Below, piece after piece: positions 1-9,324 of a stretch of DNA of 64,000 bases (position 1 is its first letter; each line of letters starts with the position of its first letter). The stretch is from Corallococcus sp. NCRR (GTDB taxonomy: Bacteria > Myxococcota > Myxococcia > Myxococcales > Myxococcaceae), in assembly GCF_026965535.1 (NCBI RefSeq), contig NZ_CP114039.1, positions 4,092,001-4,156,000 on the forward strand. The letters run 5' to 3'. The translations under genes and the position numbers were made by a program. The notes under the pieces were generated by a model. It did not search any database. It was given only the letters and a program-made list of their open reading frames with translations, and was not told the DNA's origin.

Positions 1-3000
1 GCCGTGTCCTTCGCCCGCACGGTGTAGCTGTACGCAGTGCCCGCCGTCAGCCCCGTGTCCGTGAAGCTGGCCGTCGTGGGCGAGCCCACCAGCGCCCCAT
101 TGCGATACACGTCATAGCCCGCGATGCCGCTCGCGTCGGTGGACGCCGTCCACGTCAGGGACACGGTGGTCGCCGTCTTCGACGCGGCCGTCAGGCCCGT
201 GGGCACCGAGGGCGCCGTGGTGTCCTGGGACGGCGCACCCGCGGAGATGGTCCCCGCGTTGAACGTGGAGGTGCCCGCGGGGAAGAAGTAGTTGAGCCCC
301 CCGTTGTTGTCCCACGTGCCGCTGCCGTTGTTGAACACGGCCTCCAACTGTGTGGCCGAACCCAGGTCCACTGTGTGCTTCGCGTAGCCGGAGACCTCCG
401 CCGCCGCCATGGCCACGCCCGGCGCCGTCGTCCACGTGCCGCCCGCCGGACGGGAGTGGATGTATGGCGTTGCGTAGCCCTTCTTGTAATAGACGGTCGC
501 CGTGTTGCCAGCGCTGGTGGTGACGGAGAGCGCGGTGCTCGCCGCGGACGTGTTGCCCGCCGCGTCGCGCGCCCTCACCGTGTAGCTGTAGGCCGTGTTG
601 GAAGACAGCCCGCTGTCCGTGTACGTCGTCGCCGTGGGCGAGCCCACCTGTGTGCCATTGCGGAACACCAGGTATCCCGTCACGCCGACGTTGTCCGTGG
701 ACGCGGTCCAGCTCAGGGACACCGTCGTCGCGGACTTCGACGGAGCCGTCAGTCCCGAAGGCACCGACGGCGCCGTGGTGTCGCTCACCGGCGCGCCCGC
801 CGTGATGACGCCCGCGTTGAACGTGGAGGTGCCCGTGGGGAACAGGTAGTTCACGCCGTTGTTGTTGTCCCACGTGCCGCTGCCGTTGTTGAACACGGCC
901 TCCAACTGCTGCACGGAGCCCAGGTTCACCGTGTACTTCGCATACCCCGTCACCTCCGCGTCCGGCATCAGCACACCAGGGGCCGTGGTCCACGTGCCAC
1001 CCGCGGGACGGTAATGGAGGTACGGCGTGGCGAAGCCCTTCTTGTAATAGACCGTCGTCGTGTACCCCAGGCCGGTGGTGACGGAGAGCGCGCTGCTCGC
1101 CACGGAGGTGTTCCCCGCCGCGTCACGGGCCCTCACGGTGTAGCTGTACGTCGTGCTCGAGGACAGCCCCGTGTCCGTGTACGTCGTCGCCGTGGGCGCG
1201 GCCACCTGTGTGCCATTGCGGAACACGAGGTAATCACTCACGCCATAGTTGTCCGTGGCGGCCGTCCAGCTCAGCACCACCGACGAACTGGTGACCCCCG
1301 ACGCGGAGAGCCCCGAGGGCGCCGACGGCGCCGTGGTGTCCGGGGGCAGGGTGGTGACGGAGAGCGCGCTGCTCGCGGCGGACGTGTTGCCCGCCGCGTC
1401 CCGCGCCTTCACCGTATAGCTGTACGCCGTGCCCGCCGTGAGACCGCTGTCCGTGTAGCCCGTCGTGGAGGGCGAGCCCACCTGCGTGCCATTGCGGAGC
1501 ACCTGGTAGCCCGTCACGCCAACGCTGTCCGTGGAGGCCGTCCACGTCAGCGTCACGGAGCGGTCCGTGCGCGTCGCCGCGAGCCCCGTGGGCACGGACG
1601 GCGCCGTGGTGTCCACGCGGAGGAACGGGTAGGTGCCCGTCACCGGGCCATTGAGGTCCTCGATGTACTTGCCGCCCTCCTGCCGGTACTTCCCGGCGCC
1701 CACGTAGACGGATTGGATCTCGCTCCGGGTGACGTTGCCGCGCGAGTCGGTGGCCTCGATGTAGTAGTCGAGCAGTTGGTCGCGGTAGGCGCCGAGGTAC
1801 ACGTAGTAGAGGTCGCCAATCTCCTGCGCGGCCACCTTCTGCATCACCGGCAGGTGCGCCGGCTGCCACGCCACGCCGTTCATCACCGGCCGCAGCTCAC
1901 GGCGCTGGAGTGGGTAGTCCACCCACGCGCCCACGCGCGACGGGTCGATGCCGGGCACGCCCGCCGCTTTCAGCGCCACCGGGTCGTAGACGCGAGGCGT
2001 GTTGTCCAACGGGTCGATGCTCTTCGCCGTGTGCACGCGCACGCGCGCCTTGATGCGGGTGATGCCGCTCACGTCGAACGCGTAGGTGTACAGGGCGAAG
2101 TTGTTGTCGAAGTGGTGCAGCGTCCACCCTTCGGACTTGTCCGTGTTGGCGCTGCCCGGGTTGTACGGCCAGCGCTGCGGCCACCAGACGGACGGGCCCG
2201 TGCGGTCCTGCGCCAGCCGGTCCTGCACGTACGGCTTGGAGAAGTAGAGCGACTGGTTGAAGGACAGCGTGGGCTTCACGTTGTCGTCCACGTTCTCGTC
2301 GTAGTAGCCGAAGCCGGAGTCCATGGCCGGCAGGAGGAAGTACCAGGCCAGCTCCGCGGGGTTCGCGCCGCCCGCCCAGTCGTTCGCCGCGTCGCCCTTC
2401 ACCGGGAAGGACAGCATCCACGGGTTGAGCTGGTTGCCCGCGTGCGTGATTTGCGAGTCCAGCGCCGTGGTGGGCTTCCAGTGGTTGGGGTGTCCATCCA
2501 GCCAGACCTGCTCGGCCGTCTTCGCGTAGTTCATCGCGGCCTGGAGCAGCGCGAAGTTGCGCTCCAGGTAGTGCCAGCCGTGCTCCAGCGACACCGTCAT
2601 CCCCTCCTGCACGCCGCTCAGATTCGTCTTGGGCGCCAGGTTGAGGCCGGTGGCGGAATTGAAGGCCGGGAATTGCCCCTTCCAGATGCCGAAGGGCAGC
2701 CGCCAGTGGTGCCACTGCGGGTCGGACGAGGAGTCGCGCGTGTCCACCCACGAGCCGTCCTGCACGTGCACCACGTCCGTGGAGACGGGCGTGTTGTTGA
2801 CCAGGTACTCGTCGATGCCCAGGCACTGCACGCCGCCGGTGCAGGTGACGGCGCGGCCGTTGAGCCACGTGTCGAGCGAGCCCGCGCGCCCGCCGGAGTT
2901 GTCGCCGTCATGCGCGAGCACGAAGAACTGCTTCTGGGACGTCAGCCCCTCGAAACTGCGCAGGCCCACCACGTCCACGGTGGCCTGTCCCTCCCAGCCC

Positions 3001-4013
3001 TCCAGCCAGGAGCCGTTCTGGTTGACGGGGATGCCCACGACGCGCGACTCGGCGCCCGTGGCCGGGTCCACGTAGCGCACCCAGTGCGGCGTGGAGGCGA
3101 AGGGGTACTTGTTGCGGATGACCTGCTGCTCGTGCGCCATGGACTCGCTCACCCAGGCGCCCACGGTGCTGGTGTTCTGGAGGTCCGCGCGGTTGGGCGG
3201 CGACACCAGCGTGTCCGAGCCCGGGTCGTTGAGGAACGGGTAGTCCTTCAGCGTGCGGGAGAAGTGGTTGTCACCGATGACGGACCACTTCACGCCCAGC
3301 TTCGCCAGCGTGGGGATGAGCCGCTCGCTGAAGCCCAGCTCCGTGGGGAAGAAGCCCTTGGAGGCCGTGAAGCCGCTGCCCAGGAAGTACGGCTGGGACA
3401 GCGTGGCGCTCTGGTAGATGAGGTCCTTGAGGAAGTAGTCCGGCCCCACCAACGGCCCCATGGAGTGGTGGCCCGTGAAGTGGATGAGGTCCAACGAGCG
3501 GTTGCCCGCGGGCGTGCGCAGGTTGGTGTAGCGGTCCCTCCAGCTGGCGCCCCAGTTGGCGTTGTCGTAGCCGGACACGTTGCGGCGGGTGACCAGGTCA
3601 TTGACGTTGTTCACCACCGCGCCGGACATGGTGACGTGAATCTGTCCCGTGGTGGCGTTGGCCTTCATGTCCGCCGCCACGTCCGGCGGCCAGTACTGAT
3701 ACGCGCCCACCTTCGCGTGGTGCGAGTAGTACGTCACCAGGTCGTCGTGCGGCATGGGCGCGCCCGACGGCAGGAAATAGGTGTAGTTGGCCGGAGGTGA
3801 CTGCTTTATCTGGATGACCTGTCCGTCATACGCGTAGCGGATGGGGCCACCCACCGGCGTCGCGTTGTATTGGGTCAGGTCGTAGTACGCCCAGAAGTTG
3901 GGCATGTGATTGTGATACACATGCGCGGCGGCGATTTGAGCCTTTGCCGGTGGCGCGTGTAACAGGATGACGGCGAACACCGCGAGCAGGGCCAGTTGCG
4001 GCTGTCTTTTCAT
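1..4013 (-). CDS. Secreted GH57-like glycoside hydrolase with FnIII and CBM25 modules (partial, C-terminus off the window)
   Basis: Starts at an ATG at 4013 and stays open to the left edge (about 1337 codons, no stop reached). Residues 1-25 form a signal peptide ending in AKAQ. The mature N-terminus AHVYHNHMPNFW resembles the opening of family GH57 (alpha-amylase/pullulanase-type) domains, with the usual His-rich HQP-type motif as HNHMP. The catalytic region runs to roughly residue 790. It is followed by FnIII modules (near residues 800, 891, 1079 and 1261) and two starch-binding CBM25-like modules (about 979-1069 and 1166-1254), each beginning VYYKKG and containing RPAGGTWTTAPG. I infer an exported enzyme binding alpha-glucans. 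The gene is divergent from the methionine S-methyltransferase, and a perfect 8-bp inverted repeat lies 11 nt before the start. The GH57 assignment is by motif only; the secreted modular carbohydrate-binding nature is secure. Confidence 0.8.
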   Translation of the reverse strand, partial: MKRQPQLALLAVFAVILLHAPPAKAQIAAAHVYHNHMPNFWAYYDLTQYNATPVGGPIRYAYDGQVIQIKQSPPANYTYFLPSGAPMPHDDLVTYYSHHAKVGAYQYWPPDVAADMKANATTGQIHVTMSGAVVNNVNDLVTRRNVSGYDNANWGASWRDRYTNLRTPAGNRSLDLIHFTGHHSMGPLVGPDYFLKDLIYQSATLSQPYFLGSGFTASKGFFPTELGFSERLIPTLAKLGVKWSVIGDNHFSRTLKDYPFLNDPGSDTLVSPPNRADLQNTSTVGAWVSESMAHEQQVIRNKYPFASTPHWVRYVDPATGAESRVVGIPVNQNGSWLEGWEGQATVDVVGLRSFEGLTSQKQFFVLAHDGDNSGGRAGSLDTWLNGRAVTCTGGVQCLGIDEYLVNNTPVSTDVVHVQDGSWVDTRDSSSDPQWHHWRLPFGIWKGQFPAFNSATGLNLAPKTNLSGVQEGMTVSLEHGWHYLERNFALLQAAMNYAKTAEQVWLDGHPNHWKPTTALDSQITHAGNQLNPWMLSFPVKGDAANDWAGGANPAELAWYFLLPAMDSGFGYYDENVDDNVKPTLSFNQSLYFSKPYVQDRLAQDRTGPSVWWPQRWPYNPGSANTDKSEGWTLHHFDNNFALYTYAFDVSGITRIKARVRVHTAKSIDPLDNTPRVYDPVALKAAGVPGIDPSRVGAWVDYPLQRRELRPVMNGVAWQPAHLPVMQKVAAQEIGDLYYVYLGAYRDQLLDYYIEATDSRGNVTRSEIQSVYVGAGKYRQEGGKYIEDLNGPVTGTYPFLRVDTTAPSVPTGLAATRTDRSVTLTWTASTDSVGVTGYQVLRNGTQVGSPSTTGYTDSGLTAGTAYSYTVKARDAAGNTSAASSALSVTTLPPDTTAPSAPSGLSASGVTSSSVVLSWTAATDNYGVSDYLVFRNGTQVAAPTATTYTDTGLSSSTTYSYTVRARDAAGNTSVASSALSVTTGLGYTTTVYYKKGFATPYLHYRPAGGTWTTAPGVLMPDAEVTGYAKYTVNLGSVQQLEAVFNNGSGTWDNNNGVNYLFPTGTSTFNAGVITAGAPVSDTTAPSVPSGLTAPSKSATTVSLSWTASTDNVGVTGYLVFRNGTQVGSPTATTYTDSGLSSNTAYSYTVRARDAAGNTSAASTALSVTTSAGNTATVYYKKGYATPYIHSRPAGGTWTTAPGVAMAAAEVSGYAKHTVDLGSATQLEAVFNNGSGTWDNNGGLNYFFPAGTSTFNAGTISAGAPSQDTTAPSVPTGLTAASKTATTVSLTWTASTDASGIAGYDVYRNGALVGSPTTASFTDTGLTAGTAYSYTVRAKDT

Positions 4014-4023
4014 GGGGCGTCCT

Positions 4024-4049
4024 CACCGGACGAGAGGGGCCGTCCGGTG
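4024..4049. promoter_or_regulatory. 8-bp perfect inverted repeat just upstream of the GH57-like gene
   Basis: CACCGGAC at 4024-4031 and GTCCGGTG at 4042-4049 pair perfectly across a 10-nt spacer. The repeat lies 11 nt from the start codon at 4013, so on the minus-strand transcript the hairpin would sit at or just before the ribosome-binding region. It could be an operator or a translational control hairpin. Seen in sequence; function inferred. Confidence 0.4.
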
Positions 4050-4079
4050 GGCGCTGCTTACTGGCGTTTGACTCAAGAT

Positions 4080-4098
4080 TTCCCATGTAAACTGGGAA
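4080..4098. promoter_or_regulatory. TTCCCA-N7-TGGGAA inverted repeat in an A/T-rich divergent promoter region
   Basis: The arms TTCCCA (4080-4085) and TGGGAA (4093-4098) are perfect and flank an A/T-rich 7-nt spacer. The surrounding 4071-4120 stretch is the only clearly A/T-rich segment between the two divergent genes, as expected for a promoter. It is a candidate operator for a dimeric regulator acting on either gene. Confidence 0.35.
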
Positions 4099-4164
4099 TG
4101 ACAATCTGTAAATTGATACTGCGTCGCGTCAGTCATTCGCGGAATGCGGTCGTTGACAGGGGGC

Positions 4165-7100
4165 ATGCGGGCCCGGACAGTCGGGCGCGCCATGGCCACC
4201 TATCCCGCGTCAGCCCGTGAAGCCTTTGTCCAGTTGCGTACGCTTTCGGAGGCGCTGGCCCGGCCGGAGGAGCGTGCGCGGGCGCTGGCGGAGCTGCGTG
4301 AGCTGGCGGAGCTGTCGCGAGACCAGCCCGAGGGCGCGCCGCTGCGGCTGGCGTCGGTGGTGGTGGCGGTGGGCGCGTCCCAGGAGCGGCTGGAGCTTTT
4401 GATTCCGCCGTCCATCTTCGCGCCCGAGGCGTGGGCGTTCACGTTCCTGGAGGGGCTCTTGAAGGTCCCGCTGGACGAGTACGCCGGCAAGCAGTTGGTG
4501 GAGGTGGGCTCCGGCTCCGGGTGGATTTGCATCGCGCTGGCGAAGTTCACGGGGCTCTCGCGCATCCGGGGGCTGGACCTGAACCCGCAGGCCCCGGCGG
4601 TGGGGCTGTGCAACGCGTGGCTCAACGGCGACGAGGCGCTGGTGTCCCGGCTGTCCTTTGGCGAGAGCGACCTGCTCTTGAGCCTGCCGCGGAAGCCGGA
4701 GTGGGACTTCATCGTCGGGTGCATCCCGCAGGTGCTGCGCGGCGACGAGCTGCCCGCGGAGCTGGCGCAGGCGGATGAGCAGGCGCTCCTGGATTTGTCC
4801 AACTACACCTCGTTGCAGAACGTCTACGAGGACCACTTCGGCCTGGGGCTCATCGCGCGCCTGCTCAACGAGGCGCCGGAGCGGCTGTTGCCGGGAGGAC
4901 GGCTGCTGTTGAACCTGGCGGGGCGTCCGGGCCGCGCCATCATCGCGCGGATGTTCACCCGGCGGGGCTTCACCACCCGCGTGCGCGTGGCCCGGCGGGT
5001 GATGCAGGCGGCGGACACGGACATCCGCCCGCTGGTGTCGCTGGAGCAGCGCACCGGGCGGGAGTTCGAGTTCTTCATGGAGGCCCACAGCCCGGAGCCG
5101 CTGCGCGCGGCGACGGCGCTGGGCTGGCTGCAGGCGGGGCACCCCATCTGGCACGAGGTGGCGGTGTGGGAAGCGCACCTGTCGCTGCCCCGGGAGACGC
5201 TGGCCCTGCGCGCCGCGCTGCGCTCGCTGGGCATCGCGGCGCTCCAGGAGGAGCTGGACCTGGGGGCGGCGTCCGCGGAGCAGCTGGGCTTCGTCACGGC
5301 GCTCGCGGAGCGGCTGTCCCAGGCGCCCTTCCTGCCCTACGCGCACGAGGCCGGCGACGCGTCCTTCCGCAGGCTGGTGGCCCGCTACCTGGACCGCCAC
5401 TTCGGGCTGAGGTTGTCGGAGGACTCGCTGTTCGTGGCGCCGGAGCGCGAGCAGGCCGTCTATTCCTTCCTGCTCGCCACCTGCGACCCCGGGGACACGG
5501 TGCTGGTGTCGCGCAGCCTGCACCCGCTCTACGCGCGCGCCCTGGACAAGGCGGGCGTGCGCGCCACCGTGACGCACAACACGCTGGGAGAGATCCGCCG
5601 CCTGCTGAGCGCCTTCGACGTGAAGGCCGTGCTGCTGACGGTGGAGCCGGGCGAGCGCACCAACCTGGCGGTGCTGCGCGACATCGTGGCGGAGGCCTCG
5701 CGCCGGGGCATCTGGGTGGTGCTGGACGAGAGCGCCTTCTTCAACATCACCGGGGACGTGGAGCCGCGCACCCTCTTCGAGTTCCTCGCGCGGACGCAGC
5801 ACGCGTCCAACCTGGTCATCCTGTACGGCCTCATCAAGAACGCGGTGTGGCCGGATCTGGAGCTGACGCTGCTGCTCCCCGTGCCAGAGCCGCTGCGCGC
5901 GGACCTGGAGGTGGCGGCGGAGGTGACGTACTCGCGCATCAGCGTGCTGGCGGAGTGGTTCTACGAGCGCACCTTCTCGGAGTTGCTCGCCTTCCGCATG
6001 GCCTTCGCGGAGCCGGAGCCGCCCTCGCCGCACCGGGCGCCGGAGGTGCCGCTGCCGCGCTCGAACCGCATCGCGAGGCTGTCGGAGCTGCCCGCGTTCG
6101 CGCCGAAGTTCTTCCGCGAGGACGACCCGGAGCTCGTGCGCCTGGACTACGGCGAGAACGAGGGCCCCATGCCGCTGCCGCTGGTGGAGGGGCTCATCGC
6201 GGCGGGCGTCGCGCCGCGCGCGGACGGAGCGCAGACGGGGCTGGCGGAGGCGGTGGCGGCCTTCCTGCTGGAGACGCGAGGCGCCCGCTATGCCCCCGAG
6301 GACGTCGTGGTGGCGCCGGGCGTCTGGCCGCTCATGCACCACCTGGGCGTGGCGCTGCGCCAGCGGCTGGGCCGGGCGCCGCGCGTGTTCCTGGTGACGC
6401 CCTGTTACGGCGTGCTCGAGCCCACGTTCCTCGCGGCGGGGTGCGAGGTGGAGTCCGGCCCGCTGGGCGCGCTGCTGTCGCGCCGCGCGCGGGGGACGAC
6501 GCCGGACGCGGTGGTGCTGTCGCAGCCGGCGAACCCCACGGGGCACTACCTGTCGCATGAGGAGTTGATGGCGCTGGCGACGTTCGTGGTGGAGCAGCGC
6601 TGTCTCTGGATCTCGGATGAAATCTTCGGCCTGGTGAACCTCACCAACCCCACGGCGGAGACGGTGCACAGCCCGGTGACACTGGAGGGGGCGGTGCCCG
6701 GCATCGGCGCGCGGACGGTGCTGCTGGGCGGGTTGTCGAAGGAGTTCGCGGCCGGGGGTCTGCGCGTGGGCTGGGTGGCCACGAAGGACCGGGCGCTGGT
6801 GGCGGCGCTGCGCGACAGCGCCCCGGGAGTCCTGCACACGCCCACCGCGCGCGCGGCGGCATACCTGTACGCGGCCCATGCACGCGGGCCGGATGGGCAG
6901 TTACTCTACGCCGCGCGGCACAAGGCACTGAGGAACTACCTGGCGCGGATGCGGCGCGACCTCGCGGAGAAGCGGGCATTGATCGCGGAGGCGCTGCCGG
7001 ATGACGGCCGCGCGGAGGCCACGGAGGCGGGAGGCCTGTTCCTCGCGCCGCCGATGACGGCCTGGCTGGGGCGCTCGGTGGACGGGGTGAAGTTGACGCC

Positions 7101-7263
7101 GGAGAACCTGCCGCGCGTCGTCTACGAGCACACGCACGTGGTGCTCAACGGCGGCGCATGGTGCGGCGACCCGGAGCGCGTGCGCGCGGTGTTCTCCATT
7201 CCCCGGGAGAAGTTGTTGAAGGCCCGCGATCGCCTGCGGACCTTTGGCCAGAGGCTGCGCTGA
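4165..7263 (+). CDS. Plant-type methionine S-methyltransferase (methyltransferase plus aminotransferase-like domains)
   Basis: Predicted to convert methionine and S-adenosylmethionine to S-methylmethionine (EC 2.1.1.12 family). The N-terminal third is a class I methyltransferase with SAM motif VEVGSGSGWI near residue 112 and hallmarks I recognise from plant MMT: IPPSIFAPEAWAFTFLEGL, GCIPQVL, EDHFGLGLIARLL, RRGF and MQAADTDI. Two fold-type I aminotransferase-like segments follow (about residues 380-640 and 660-1030). The last keeps canonical PLP residues: QPANPTG, ISDEIFG and LSKEFAAGGLRVGW. The total of about 1030 residues matches the plant enzyme (about 1080), unlike short bacterial MmtN-type enzymes of about 300 residues. 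Starts at 4144, 4165 and 4192 are all in frame; 4165 follows a GGGGG tract and is chosen with low certainty. The acetamidase gene begins 38 nt downstream. Family assignment is strong; product in this organism is inferred. Confidence 0.85.
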   Translation: MRARTVGRAMATYPASAREAFVQLRTLSEALARPEERARALAELRELAELSRDQPEGAPLRLASVVVAVGASQERLELLIPPSIFAPEAWAFTFLEGLLKVPLDEYAGKQLVEVGSGSGWICIALAKFTGLSRIRGLDLNPQAPAVGLCNAWLNGDEALVSRLSFGESDLLLSLPRKPEWDFIVGCIPQVLRGDELPAELAQADEQALLDLSNYTSLQNVYEDHFGLGLIARLLNEAPERLLPGGRLLLNLAGRPGRAIIARMFTRRGFTTRVRVARRVMQAADTDIRPLVSLEQRTGREFEFFMEAHSPEPLRAATALGWLQAGHPIWHEVAVWEAHLSLPRETLALRAALRSLGIAALQEELDLGAASAEQLGFVTALAERLSQAPFLPYAHEAGDASFRRLVARYLDRHFGLRLSEDSLFVAPEREQAVYSFLLATCDPGDTVLVSRSLHPLYARALDKAGVRATVTHNTLGEIRRLLSAFDVKAVLLTVEPGERTNLAVLRDIVAEASRRGIWVVLDESAFFNITGDVEPRTLFEFLARTQHASNLVILYGLIKNAVWPDLELTLLLPVPEPLRADLEVAAEVTYSRISVLAEWFYERTFSELLAFRMAFAEPEPPSPHRAPEVPLPRSNRIARLSELPAFAPKFFREDDPELVRLDYGENEGPMPLPLVEGLIAAGVAPRADGAQTGLAEAVAAFLLETRGARYAPEDVVVAPGVWPLMHHLGVALRQRLGRAPRVFLVTPCYGVLEPTFLAAGCEVESGPLGALLSRRARGTTPDAVVLSQPANPTGHYLSHEELMALATFVVEQRCLWISDEIFGLVNLTNPTAETVHSPVTLEGAVPGIGARTVLLGGLSKEFAAGGLRVGWVATKDRALVAALRDSAPGVLHTPTARAAAYLYAAHARGPDGQLLYAARHKALRNYLARMRRDLAEKRALIAEALPDDGRAEATEAGGLFLAPPMTAWLGRSVDGVKLTPENLPRVVYEHTHVVLNGGAWCGDPERVRAVFSIPREKLLKARDRLRTFGQRLR

Positions 7264-7301
7264 CGCAGACCTGGGACCGTTCCTCTACACTGCGCCAACC
7301 C

Positions 7302-8585
7302 ATGATCCGTTCCCTCGCCGTCCTCCTCTGCTGTCTGCCTGCTGGAGCGCTCGCGGCCTCCGAGTCCTGGCTCGTGACGACCGACCTGTGGGGCAACCCC
7401 GCCTATCAATTCCTCACGCTGGAGCGCGACGGGAAGCGCCTCTCCGGTGAGCTGGACGGCGATGCGCTGAAGGGAGAACGCACTGGCAATGCCGTCCACT
7501 TCGTCGTCACGGACTCACGCCAGAAGACCTACGTCTTCGACGGCAAGGTGAGCGGTGAGTCGCTGCGTGGCACCGCGGACTACCCGGACAGCAACAACCC
7601 GAAGGCGCGCGCCTCCCATGCCTTCACGGCCCGGTTGCTTCCCTCGCGCCCCTCGGGCGCTCCTCGTGTGCATGACTTCACGCCCACCTCGTGGTCCAAC
7701 GAGTTCACCGCGCACCGCGCGCCGGTGCTGACCGTCTGGCCGGGCGACACGGTGCGGACCTCGACGCTCGACTCCGGCGGCATGGACTCGAAGGGCGTCA
7801 CCCGCGCCCTCTTCGGCAACCCGCAGACGGGGCCCTTCTTCATCGCCACCGCGAACCCGGGCGACACGCTGGCCATCCGCATCCGTCGCCTCACGTTGAA
7901 CCGCACGTTCGCGGACAGCCTGGATGGCATCGTGGGCCGCGCCCTCACGCCGGGGCTCGCCGCGAAGGCGACGGACCTGGGCAAGCCCGTTCGCTGGAAG
8001 CTCGACCCCGCGCGCGGCGTCGCGACCCTGGAGAACCCGACGGAGCGCCTGAAGGCCTTCACCGTGCCGCTGCGGCCCATGCTGGGCGGCCTGGCCGTGG
8101 CGCCCGGCTTCGGCTCCGCTCCCCTGTCCACCGGCGACACGGGCCGCTACGGCGGCAACATGGACTTCAACGAGGTCGTGGAGGGCAACACCGTCTACCT
8201 TCCCGTGGCGCAGCCCGGAGCGCTCCTGTACCTGGGCGACGCTCACGCCGCGCAGGGCGATGGCGAGACGTCGCAGTACGCCCTGGAGACCTCCATGGAC
8301 GTCGAGTTCACCGTGGACGTCCTGCACGGCAAGCCGCCGCCCTCCACGCCTCGCGTGGAGTCCCCCACGCACCTGATGACGCTGGGGCAGGGGGGCTCAC
8401 TGGATGACGCCCTTCGCTCCGCGACGCAGGGCATGACGCAGTGGCTGGAGCAGGACTACGGGCTCACCCTGTCGGAGAGCGCACAGGTGCTGGGCAGCTC
8501 CGTGCAGTACGTCGTCGCGAACCTCGCCGGGCGCAGCGTGGGCGTCGCCGCGAAGCTGGACAAGGCGCGGCTCCAGGCCCTCTGA
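7302..8585 (+). CDS. Acetamidase/formamidase family protein, exported
   Basis: The protein opens with a clear signal peptide (MIRSLAVLLCCLPAGALA), which is why the ATG at 7302 is preferred over upstream starts. The first 110 residues are a short beta-rich extension. Then comes an FmdA/AmdA-type fold with characteristic segments: VLTVWPGDTVRTSTLDSGG, NPQTGPFFIATANPGDTLA, GGNMDFNEVVEGNTVYLPV and YLGDAHAAQGDGE. The family hydrolyses formamide, acetamide or related amides. A secreted version may act on extracellular amides. It follows the methionine S-methyltransferase by 38 nt on the same strand, so co-transcription is likely, but no functional link is evident. Confidence 0.85.
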   Translation: MIRSLAVLLCCLPAGALAASESWLVTTDLWGNPAYQFLTLERDGKRLSGELDGDALKGERTGNAVHFVVTDSRQKTYVFDGKVSGESLRGTADYPDSNNPKARASHAFTARLLPSRPSGAPRVHDFTPTSWSNEFTAHRAPVLTVWPGDTVRTSTLDSGGMDSKGVTRALFGNPQTGPFFIATANPGDTLAIRIRRLTLNRTFADSLDGIVGRALTPGLAAKATDLGKPVRWKLDPARGVATLENPTERLKAFTVPLRPMLGGLAVAPGFGSAPLSTGDTGRYGGNMDFNEVVEGNTVYLPVAQPGALLYLGDAHAAQGDGETSQYALETSMDVEFTVDVLHGKPPPSTPRVESPTHLMTLGQGGSLDDALRSATQGMTQWLEQDYGLTLSESAQVLGSSVQYVVANLAGRSVGVAAKLDKARLQAL

Positions 8586-8738
8586 CCCGCAGTGAAGTGA
8601 GCTGTATTCCCGGGTGCGTCCCCGGCCCTGGAAAATCGGGCGGAAATGCCGTGTCGATTCCGAGGCCCCTCGTTCGACGTGGAGATGAACCCTCCCGGTC
8701 ACCCGGGAGCACGTCTTCCTCCGAACCGGGAGCCTCCC

Positions 8739-9314
8739 ATGGCCAGCAAGATCGCAATCGCCGTCCTCGTCCTCGTCGTCGCGCTGGGCGCCTTCATCGC
8801 CACCCGTCCGGACCGCTTCCGCATCGAGCGCAACGCGCTCGTGGCCGCGCCCCCGGCCACCGTCTTCGCGCAGATCAACGACCTGCACCGGTTCGACACC
8901 TGGAACCCGTTCCGCTCCGAGCCCGCGCCCGGCGTGACCAAGTCCTTCGACGGACCCAACGAAGGGCCGGGCGCCAGCTTCGCCTATGCCGGCGGTGAGT
9001 CCGGGGATGGGCGCATGACCATCATGGAGAGCCAGCCCGGCGCGCGCGTCGTCCTCAAGCTGGAGTTCTTCAAGCCGTTCGAAGCCACCAACCAGGCCAC
9101 CTTCACGCTCACGCCGGAGAACGGCGGCACCCGCGTGAGCTGGGCGATGGAGGGCGAGAACACCCTGATGGGCAAGGCGATGTCGCTCGTCGTGAACATG
9201 GACACGATGCTGGGCAAGGAGTTCGAGCGCGGCCTCGCGAACCTGGACACCGTCGCGCGAGGCGCCACCCCGCCTTCCAGCGCGAGCGCCCAGGCCGACA
9301 CCGCGGCGCGCTGA
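8739..9314 (+). CDS. Membrane-anchored SRPBCC-family protein
   Basis: A single N-terminal hydrophobic segment (IAIAVLVLVVALGAFIA) precedes an SRPBCC/polyketide-cyclase-type fold of about 150 residues. The core carries the usual pattern: RIERNALVAAPPATVFAQI, DLHRFDTWNPF and later GGTRVSWAMEG, with a C-terminal helix. Such domains bind hydrophobic ligands; no catalytic residues can be named. The tail is rich in Ala/Ser. The start at 8739 is chosen because it directly precedes the hydrophobic helix; upstream codons give a Pro/Arg-rich stretch unlike protein. It converges with the serine hydrolase gene 11 nt downstream. Confidence 0.8.
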   Translation: MASKIAIAVLVLVVALGAFIATRPDRFRIERNALVAAPPATVFAQINDLHRFDTWNPFRSEPAPGVTKSFDGPNEGPGASFAYAGGESGDGRMTIMESQPGARVVLKLEFFKPFEATNQATFTLTPENGGTRVSWAMEGENTLMGKAMSLVVNMDTMLGKEFERGLANLDTVARGATPPSSASAQADTAAR

Positions 9315-9324
9315 AGCGCGCGCC

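Noticed and set aside
375-3800. Long open frame on the plus strand opposite the GH57-like gene
   Set aside because: The translation is Arg/His/Val-rich without domains and the minus strand encodes a clear multi-domain protein; it is a GC-driven shadow.
4210-6879. Long minus-strand frame opposite the methionine S-methyltransferase
   Set aside because: Composition is Arg/Gln/His-rich without motifs; the plus strand encodes the recognisable enzyme.
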